A DNA stretch of 19,996 bases. Source: UBA8346 sp050260935 (GTDB taxonomy: Bacteria > Bacillota > UBA4882 > UBA8346). Of this stretch, positions 15,254 through 19,996 are shown piece by piece; within the stretch, counting starts at the first letter, position 1, and each line of letters starts with the position of its first letter. The translations under genes and the position numbers were made by a program. Location: positions 1-19,996 of the forward strand of contig JBLNCU010000156.1 of the NCBI GenBank assembly GCA_050260935.1. Direction: 5' to 3'. The notes under the pieces are model-generated. The model was given only the letters and a program-made list of their open reading frames with translations. It was not told the origin of the DNA and ran no database searches.

Positions 15254-15280
15254 AAAAGAGCCTGGTTTAACACCAGACTC
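15254..15280 (-). terminator. rho-independent terminator, also the target of the intron relic
   Basis: In the minus direction GAGTCTGG (15273-15280) and CCAGGCTC (15258-15265) pair in an eight-base stem (one G-T wobble or mismatch) around GTTAAA-type loop bases, followed by TTTT. It lies about 180 bases beyond the maltose phosphorylase stop. The intron 5' end begins immediately after the T tail. The gap 15281-15460 shows no gene that I recognise. Confidence 0.7.
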
Positions 15281-15460
15281 CAACTAGGTAACAGGCAAGA
15301 ACCCTCGTAATTCTTCAGCGATATATCAATATCCGGTGGAGCTTATAATTGATAAGGCCGCCACCCCTATTACCCGGTTTCTTAAATTATTCTACATTTC
15401 CCGGGAAAATCCTCCCCGACCAAGCTGCAAAAACTTTAGCAGACCCTTACAGTTATTGAT

Positions 15461-17773
15461 TTACACCCTATTTAAGCTCATTTCCACCATTAAATTTTGG
15501 CCTGTTTGCGAAAGGAATTCCCGGCCAAAAATAATCAGCGGCAGGGTCTCTCCGCTAAGTTGCTCGATTTCCACCTGTTCTTTGGAGACATGCACCTTTA
15601 ATTTCCGGCCCCGGAAAGTTATTTTAAACGAATAACCCCGCCATTTGTCCGGAACATAAGGATTTAAGTTAAGCCTGTCATTTCGGACCGTGGTTCCGGC
15701 AAAGCCCTGAACAATAGCAGCCCAGCTTCCGGCCATACTGGTCAAGTGAACGCCGTCATCGGTATCATCGTTATAATTATCCAGGTCCAGGCGGGCGGTT
15801 CGCAGGTATAACTCGTAAGCCTTGTCCCGGTACCCGATCCAGCTGGCCACAATCGAATGAATGCTAGCGGAGAGTGATGATTCATGAACAGTCCGCGGTT
15901 CGTAAAAATCAAAGTTGCGGCGGATACAATCCAGCGGGAAGCGCTCCGGCAAAAAATACAGCCCTTGAATCACATCCGCCTGCTTTATAAAGCAGGAACG
16001 CAAGATCCGGTCCCAAGACCAGTGTTTATTTAAGGGCAGCTCCTCCCGGGGCAGGTCTTTAACCAGTACTTGAGCCTTATCCATATATAAATCGTTTTGT
16101 TCAAAAATATCCAAATCTTTTACATAGGGTTGATACATTTTCCCGCTAATCTCCTGCCATTTGGAAAACTCCTCGCCAGAAAGGCCCAAGCGGGAGACTA
16201 ATTCCTGGTAACGAGGCCGGTTTACATCCTGAATCTCCTTTAAAGCATTCAAAGTATACTCTAAAGTCCAGGCAGCCATAGTATTGGTATACCAGTTGTT
16301 ATTGACGTTATTTTCATATTCGTTCGGCCCGGTAACCCCTAAGATCATATACTGGTCCTTCCGGGGATGATAGGTCACCCGGTCGGCCCAAAACCGGCTG
16401 ATTTCTACTAAAACCTCGATTCCGTACTGATAGAGGTAAGAACGGTTTCCTGTATAATTGGTGTAGTTATAAATTGCATAAGCAATGGCCGCGTTCCGGT
16501 GAATCTCTTCAAAAGTAATCTCCCATTCGTTATGGCATTCCCGGCCGTCTATGGTGACCATCGGATAGAGCGCGCCTTTCAACCCGAGTTTTTCTGCGTT
16601 TTCCTTGGCCTGCTCCAGATGGAGATAACGGTAGAATAATAAATTACGGGCGACTTCCTCGTTGGTATACAGGTAAAATGGAAAACAAAAAGCCTCGGTA
16701 TCCCAATAGGTGCTGCCACCGTACTTTTCACCGGTAAAACCTTTAGGTCCGATGTTCAACCGGGGGTCCTTCCCGGAATAGGTCTGGTTGAGCTGGAAAA
16801 TATTGTATCTAATCCCTTGTTGCGCTTTGGGGTCCCCTTCAATAATAATATCGCTTTCTTCCCACTTGCGCTCCATTTCCTGCAAGTGTTCTTGGTACAC
16901 GGCTTCTAAGCCTTTATCCCTGGCGGAAAGCAACTTCTTATAGGTAACCTCCACCAACTGATCGACGGAATAATCCCGGGAGGTACAGACTGAGACAAAC
17001 TTTTGGACTCGCAAACGCTGGCCTGACTCAACCGGAATTTCCAGTTGATAACCAACCTTTTTTTCAGCTTGCTGTAAAACCGGTACCGGATAGATCTCCC
17101 GCGAATCTAGAAAACTCCTAATTGTAAAGGCAGTGGCTTGAACAAAGCCGCTCTTTTTAGTTCTCATCACCAGTAAGGCCCGGTCCGGCTCAACGGCGCG
17201 CTCAACTTCCTCCCAGAATTTTTCCCCAAAGTTCGAGTCTTCATTGACGACATCTCCATCGAGGCAAGGAGCGAAAGTGACTTTGCCGGAATAGTTTAAA
17301 GGTATGACTTCTACGGTAATGCCGGCCAGGTTGTTCTCGGCCATACTTAGAAAGCGGGTGAATTTCAGCGAGGTTTCCTTGCCGTCCTCCCCGTGCCAAA
17401 TAAAAGTACGGGTAAGTTTACCTTCTCTCATGTCCAATTCCCGACGGAAATCAGTAATCCGGCATTTGGCTAAATCAAGCCGGATTCCATCGATCGCTAT
17501 ATTAACAGCGATCCAATTGGTAGAATTGATAATCTTGGCGAAAAACTCCGGGTAACCGTTCTTCCACCATCCGACTTTGGTTTTATCCGGGTAGTAAATT
17601 CCGGCGATGTAAATCCCTTGCAGGCTGTCCCCGGAATATTCCTCCTCAAAAAAGCCCCGTAGGCCCATATGTTCGTTCCCAAGGCTGAATATACTCTCCG
17701 AAAACCGGTTGTTTTCCGGAGCGAAGCCTTCCTCAATAATTTTCCATTCATCGATAAGGAAATTGTGGTTCAT
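15461..17773 (-). CDS. mapA: maltose phosphorylase (GH65)
   Basis: The 770-residue product has the GH65 phosphorylase layout: N-terminal beta-sandwich (about 1-270), linker, (alpha/alpha)6 barrel, and small C-terminal sheet. Barrel motifs include YGGSTYWDTEAF (351-362), ECHNEWEITFEEIHRNAAI (412-430), GVTGPNEYENNVNNNWYTN (479-497) with catalytic acid Glu485, KQADVIQG (597-604), and TVHESSLSASIHS (628-640) for phosphate binding. The ENNVNNNWYTN form is typical of maltose rather than trehalose or kojibiose phosphorylases. Reaction: maltose + phosphate to beta-glucose 1-phosphate + glucose, in the cytoplasm. AAGGAG lies nine bases before the ATG (17771-17773). The promoter at 17933-17962 abuts a LacI-type operator, and the regulator is divergent, so control by maltose-type sugars is likely. 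No beta-phosphoglucomutase gene is in the window. Confidence 0.93.
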   Translation of the reverse strand: MNHNFLIDEWKIIEEGFAPENNRFSESIFSLGNEHMGLRGFFEEEYSGDSLQGIYIAGIYYPDKTKVGWWKNGYPEFFAKIINSTNWIAVNIAIDGIRLDLAKCRITDFRRELDMREGKLTRTFIWHGEDGKETSLKFTRFLSMAENNLAGITVEVIPLNYSGKVTFAPCLDGDVVNEDSNFGEKFWEEVERAVEPDRALLVMRTKKSGFVQATAFTIRSFLDSREIYPVPVLQQAEKKVGYQLEIPVESGQRLRVQKFVSVCTSRDYSVDQLVEVTYKKLLSARDKGLEAVYQEHLQEMERKWEESDIIIEGDPKAQQGIRYNIFQLNQTYSGKDPRLNIGPKGFTGEKYGGSTYWDTEAFCFPFYLYTNEEVARNLLFYRYLHLEQAKENAEKLGLKGALYPMVTIDGRECHNEWEITFEEIHRNAAIAYAIYNYTNYTGNRSYLYQYGIEVLVEISRFWADRVTYHPRKDQYMILGVTGPNEYENNVNNNWYTNTMAAWTLEYTLNALKEIQDVNRPRYQELVSRLGLSGEEFSKWQEISGKMYQPYVKDLDIFEQNDLYMDKAQVLVKDLPREELPLNKHWSWDRILRSCFIKQADVIQGLYFLPERFPLDCIRRNFDFYEPRTVHESSLSASIHSIVASWIGYRDKAYELYLRTARLDLDNYNDDTDDGVHLTSMAGSWAAIVQGFAGTTVRNDRLNLNPYVPDKWRGYSFKITFRGRKLKVHVSKEQVEIEQLSGETLPLIIFGREFLSQTGQNLMVEMSLNRV

Positions 17774-17829
17774 GATAAAAACTCCTTCATGTAGAATAGT
17801 ATCCTATTTCGGTTAAAAATTTAAAATGA

Positions 17830-17859
17830 TTATAAAGTTAATTCAGCAAAAACTATAGT
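17830..17859 (-). pseudogene. second IS1595-type transposase tail, in the mapA leader
   Basis: Ten codons on the minus strand, TIVFAELTL and stop at 17830-17832, match the ITYAELTL tail of the relic at 6985. Identity extends past the stop (TTATAA-CATTTTAAA), about 31 of 37 bases overall. It lies between the mapA promoter and its start codon, so it is transcribed as leader RNA. Confidence 0.5.
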
Positions 17860-17872
17860 CAACCCCCTATCC

Positions 17873-17885
17873 CCCTGTGGGGGCA
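17873..17885. repeat. GC hairpin in the mapA leader
   Basis: CCCCC-TGT-GGGGG is a perfect five-pair stem with a three-base loop inside the inferred 5' untranslated region of mapA. No T tract follows it in the minus direction (GATAGGGGGTTG follows), so it is not a standard terminator; a leader or element-end hairpin is likelier. Confidence 0.35.
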
Positions 17886-17932
17886 ATAGTAAAACTTATA
17901 AAGACAAAATCTTCTTCTAACCATTTGATAAT

Positions 17933-17962
17933 ATTATATTGGAAAGAAATGTTTTATGTCAA
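17933..17962 (-). promoter_or_regulatory. sigma-A promoter of mapA
   Basis: On the minus strand a perfect TTGACA (17957-17962) and a perfect TATAAT (17933-17938) are separated by 18 bases. The LacI-type operator at 17963-17974 directly abuts the -35 box. The predicted transcript starts near 17926 and has a leader of about 150 bases. Confidence 0.85.
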
Positions 17963-17974
17963 GCAAACGATTGC
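17963..17974. promoter_or_regulatory. LacI-family operator O1 at the mapA promoter
   Basis: GCAAACGATTGC (minus: GCAATCGTTTGC) is a palindrome with the central CG typical of LacI-family sites. It touches the -35 box of mapA. Read on the minus strand, 11 of 12 bases equal O2. Confidence 0.75.
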
Positions 17975-18005
17975 GCAAAAATTTCATATCTTTCTTTGAT
18001 AACCA

Positions 18006-18033
18006 TTGACAATAACTAAATGACAATTATTAA
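18006..18033 (+). promoter_or_regulatory. sigma-A promoter of the LacI-family gene
   Basis: TTGACA (18006-18011) is followed after 16 bases by TATTAA (18028-18033). The inferred start point, near 18040, lies about 35 bases before operator O2, which would place O2 in the transcribed leader. Confidence 0.6.
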
Positions 18034-18074
18034 AAGGATTTTTGTAACTTCTCCAGAAATATTATTCCCAAAAT

Positions 18075-18086
18075 GCAATCGTTTGT
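18075..18086. promoter_or_regulatory. LacI-family operator O2 before the regulator gene
   Basis: GCAATCGTTTGT lies 16 bases before the regulator ATG and downstream of its promoter, consistent with autoregulation by a road-block. Confidence 0.7.
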
Positions 18087-18102
18087 TAGAAAGGCTTGAA
18101 AA

Positions 18103-19125
18103 ATGGTAACCATAAAAGATATAGCCAGACTGGCTAATGTTTCCCCTTCCACCGTTTCCCGGGTGATTGCCGATAGCAAACGGATCAGCGCTGAAACTAA
18201 AAAACGGGTAAAAAAGATCATGGCGGAACTGAATTACCATCCCAATATGATCGCCCGGAGTTTAATTACCCGGTCCTGCCAGACACTGGGCCTTGTACTA
18301 TCCCGTTCAGCCGAGAGCGCCTTTTCGAACCCCTTTTTCCCCGAGGTTATCCGGGGAATCAGCACCATTACCCAAAAATATCATTATAACCTGATGTTGG
18401 CCACCGCCGAGGACTATGCTGAGGAAGCCAGACAAGCCTTACGGATGGTTGCCGAAAAACGGGTGGACGGGGTCATTTTATTGGCCTCCAGAGTTAATGA
18501 TGAATTGATCCGGCAATTGACCGCTCATAATTATCCCTTCGTCGTAGTCGGCAGGATTCCGGAAACTATCAGGTGTTATTCGGTAAATAACGACAATATT
18601 CAAGCCGCTTACTCCGCGGTCCGGCACCTCTTAAACCATGGCCATCAAAGAATCGCGCTGGTAAACGGTCCTGAAGAGTATATTTTCTGTCAGGATCGGG
18701 CTGAAGGATACCGCTTCGCTCTTCGGGAATTCGGAATCGAATACGACCCCTCGTTGATTAAAAACGGCCCCCTCACCCAAGAAGACGGCTACCGTTTGAC
18801 CGGCGAGTTACTAAATACCCGGCCTTGCCCCTCAGCCATTTTCTGTGTGGATGATCTAATGGCGGTCGGCGCCTACCGCGCCATTAAGGAAAATCACCTT
18901 TCAATCCCCCGGGATATCGCGGTAATCGGTTTTAATGACGACCCGATCGCCTCGGTCATGGAACCTAATTTAACCACCACCCGGATTCCCATTTATGAAA
19001 TGGGAATATCCGCCGCCGAGATTTTGCTCCAGATTTTGGAGGGCAAAGAAATTTTTCCGATGCAAAAAATCCTCTCCTCGGAATTGATTGTCCGCCAGTC
19101 CTGCGGCACAAAACAGGAGAATTAA
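18103..19125 (+). CDS. LacI-family regulator of the maltose locus (YvdE/MalR-like)
   Basis: The 340-residue protein begins with a canonical LacI helix-turn-helix, MVTIKDIARLANVSPSTVSR (1-20). The hinge helix follows (NYHPNMIARSL at about 44-54), then a periplasmic-binding-protein-like sensor domain with typical blocks: GLVLS, NPFFPEVIRGI, RVDGVILLAS, HQRIALVNGP, PSAIFCVDDLMAVGAYRAI, DIAVIGFNDDPIAS, EPNLTTTRIP. It is divergent from maltose phosphorylase, and closely similar regulators of the YvdE/MalR type control maltose and maltodextrin genes in Bacillota. Two palindromic sites flank its promoter region and two more precede the next plus-strand gene, which supports a local repressor released by maltose or maltodextrin. 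AAAGG lies about eight bases before the ATG at 18103. The ligand is inferred from context only. Confidence 0.9.
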   Translation: MVTIKDIARLANVSPSTVSRVIADSKRISAETKKRVKKIMAELNYHPNMIARSLITRSCQTLGLVLSRSAESAFSNPFFPEVIRGISTITQKYHYNLMLATAEDYAEEARQALRMVAEKRVDGVILLASRVNDELIRQLTAHNYPFVVVGRIPETIRCYSVNNDNIQAAYSAVRHLLNHGHQRIALVNGPEEYIFCQDRAEGYRFALREFGIEYDPSLIKNGPLTQEDGYRLTGELLNTRPCPSAIFCVDDLMAVGAYRAIKENHLSIPRDIAVIGFNDDPIASVMEPNLTTTRIPIYEMGISAAEILLQILEGKEIFPMQKILSSELIVRQSCGTKQEN

Positions 19126-19178
19126 ATTCCATCTTTTAACCCTTATTACATATTGTTTTGCTATCGGTCTTATATTAA

Positions 19179-19480
19179 TTACATAGATCTTACCAGGCGC
19201 AAACCCACGATATATCCCGATGTTCGAGGGAGGAATTTCGCCGGCAAGATGTGTGGGCTATATAATGCCAAGTTCATTAGCTTGTTTGGTCCCCGCCTGG
19301 TGGCTGACAACGCCGGAATTACTGTCATACAACGCCACTTAATCGAGAAAAATTGTTTAATTTAACTTCATGGACGGACTGCTCATTCCCGTAGCCCACC
19401 TTAAGCGGATCCCCCACTTGAAAGAGACCGCCCGCAAGCCGGATCAATCTTGGCGGGTTTTCATTTACCGGCGCCGCCAA
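19179..19480 (-). pseudogene. decayed formylglycine-generating-enzyme (SUMF1/FGE-type) gene
   Basis: Three blocks of the FGE-sulfatase domain lie in order on the minus strand, in different frames. The N-terminal block, LAGGLFQVGDPLKVGYGNEQ and then SVHEVKLNNFS (about 19360-19450), matches PGGTFQMGD...DE-PVH-V-L-F-x-I. The middle block, QAGTKQANELGI (about 19257-19292), matches VG-K--NELGLYDM. The C-terminal block, VGLRLVRSM plus stop (19179-19208), matches VGFRLVRS. The catalytic Cys region between the middle and the C-terminus is lost, and stops interrupt every frame. An open reading frame runs on upstream to 19603 without recognised homology. It is not expected to encode an active oxidase or lectin-like domain. 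Confidence 0.65.
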
Positions 19481-19576
19481 GGTTGAGTGGTAAGAACAAT
19501 TAGAAATAACCCTGGAACCAATATTTTGTGTAGCATCATCTCGGCGCTTCCTTAAAATCAATTCCCAATTTGTTGC

Positions 19577-19588
19577 GCAAACGTTTGT
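19577..19588. promoter_or_regulatory. LacI-family operator O3
   Basis: GCAAACGTTTGT, nearly a perfect palindrome with central CG, lies upstream of the FGE relic (minus) and 370 bases before the next plus-strand gene. It may have served the relic gene, or may act as a distant auxiliary site. Confidence 0.55.
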
Positions 19589-19722
19589 TTGGCAGAATAT
19601 CAAAATCCCATTAGCGGTCCACTATTACTTGTTAAGCTGTTTATAAAGCGCAATATGCATGTTAGATCCAATATACGGAAAAGTACCGGTATCCAAGACT
19701 TCTACATGAGAAAGGATTTATT

Positions 19723-19797
19723 ATGCCAAACGAAGCCCTTTTAGAAATTTTTTTATTTTGTTTAAAATTTTTTGCCGCCAAAGAAGGAAATAAGTAA
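19723..19797 (+). CDS. possible 24-residue small ORF
   Basis: An ATG at 19723 with AAAGGA six bases upstream opens MPNEALLEIFLFCLKFFAAK and stops at 19795-19797. The middle is strongly hydrophobic with charged ends. It sits between the FGE relic and operator O4. The underlying DNA is T-rich, so a chance ORF is quite possible; only the spacing of the ribosome binding site supports it. Confidence 0.25.
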   Translation: MPNEALLEIFLFCLKFFAAKEGNK

Positions 19798-19818
19798 ATG
19801 GTAAAGAATTATTTTTAA

Positions 19819-19832
19819 TGCAAACGTTAGCA
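19819..19832. promoter_or_regulatory. LacI-family operator O4 before the downstream gene
   Basis: TGCAAACGTTAGCA is a palindrome with one mismatched pair and the central CG shared with O1-O3. It lies about 75 bases before the -35 box and 124 bases before the start codon of the last gene. Confidence 0.65.
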
Positions 19833-19905
19833 CATGATTTTCATATTATTATGAACCAACATTTAGCGCTCTAAGGGATGGGGGGTGGATTTTGGCAAAA
19901 ACCGA

Positions 19906-19934
19906 CGGACACTTCGATCAAACCGGAGTATAAT
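19906..19934 (+). promoter_or_regulatory. sigma-A promoter of the last gene
   Basis: CGGACA (19906-19911) and a perfect TATAAT (19929-19934) are 17 bases apart. The start of transcription would fall near the ribosome binding site, giving a very short leader. Confidence 0.55.
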
Positions 19935-19955
19935 TTGATTGAGGAGGCATTGTTA

Positions 19956-19996
19956 ATGAAACGTAACTTGGTAAAAGGTTTGTTCTTGCTTTTAGT
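19956..19996 (+). CDS. start of a secreted or lipoprotein gene, cut by the window edge
   Basis: An ATG at 19956 follows GGAGG by about nine bases. Only 13 codons are visible, MKRNLVKGLFLLL, a positively charged start running into a hydrophobic stretch as in a signal peptide. Behind a LacI-type operator and a maltose regulator, the likeliest identity is the substrate-binding lipoprotein of a sugar ABC transporter. That is inference from context; the visible residues show only the secretion signal. Confidence 0.6.
   Translation, partial: MKRNLVKGLFLLL

Noticed and set aside
15052..15255. 67-residue plus-strand reading frame
   Set aside because: It is the complement of the group II intron 5' region, which is a structured RNA and not coding there.
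17866..17885. G-quadruplex in the mapA leader
   Set aside because: Only three G runs are near each other on the minus strand and two of the C/G runs pair in a hairpin, so four tracts are not available.
19153..19365. 70-residue plus-strand reading frame after the LacI gene
   Set aside because: It lies opposite the FGE-type relic and shows no start signal or domain.
17963..19832. Operators O1-O4 as CcpA cre sites
   Set aside because: They share the central CG, but O4 differs from the cre pattern TGWNANCGNTNWCA at two fixed positions, and clustering around one LacI gene favours the local regulator. CcpA overlap is not fully excluded.
1..19996. CRISPR array, tRNA, rRNA, integrase or attachment site
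   Set aside because: I saw no regularly spaced repeats, cloverleaf sequences, rRNA signatures or recombinase genes; the mobile content is limited to relics.

Overview
The window looks like chromosomal DNA from a clostridial-type, low-to-mid GC member of the Bacillota. The evidence is strong AGGAGG ribosome binding sites, sigma-A promoters with near-consensus boxes, a YvdE/MalR-like LacI regulator beside a maltose phosphorylase, and a YitT-family membrane protein. I cannot name a genus from the sequence alone. No phage, plasmid, CRISPR array, rRNA or tRNA gene was seen.

Layout. Positions 1-3450: the 5' part of an alpha/beta hydrolase (minus, runs off the left edge), a DUF3298-type protein (plus), and a two-gene minus operon of phenylacetate-CoA ligase and a tandem ACT-domain protein. 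Positions 3450-6630: small accessory genes, namely a C39-like cysteine peptidase, a 48-residue Cys-rich protein, a SMUG2/DUF4918-like uracil-DNA glycosylase and a YitT-family membrane protein. Positions 7150-13370: a minus-strand chaperone operon dnaK-dnaJ-cbpM-clpB with a clear promoter and terminator. grpE and hrcA are absent from it, I see no CIRCE site, and its DnaJ keeps only half of the usual zinc-binding domain. Positions 13490-14710: a single-gene unit encoding an unusual fusion of a CDP-alcohol phosphatidyltransferase domain to a flavodoxin-like domain. Positions 15250-19996: a maltose/maltodextrin locus with maltose phosphorylase (minus), a divergent LacI-family regulator (plus), and the first codons of a further gene whose N-terminus looks like a signal peptide. 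Four copies of a GCAAWCGTTWGY-type palindrome tie these together as a probable local regulon.

The intergenic regions hold several gene relics that ORF calling misses: the tail of a YchF GTPase (about 778-888), the C-terminus of an IS1595-type transposase (6985-7152) with a second short copy of its tail in the maltose phosphorylase leader (17830-17859), a ROK-kinase fragment (14731-14988), the 5' end of a group II intron placed directly after a rho-independent terminator (about 15110-15251), and a decayed formylglycine-generating-enzyme (SUMF1-type) gene (about 19179-19480). I did not find a convincing wholly new multi-gene system. The most unusual items are the phosphatidyltransferase-flavodoxin fusion, the one-zinc DnaJ beside CbpM, and the four-operator maltose locus built around these relics.
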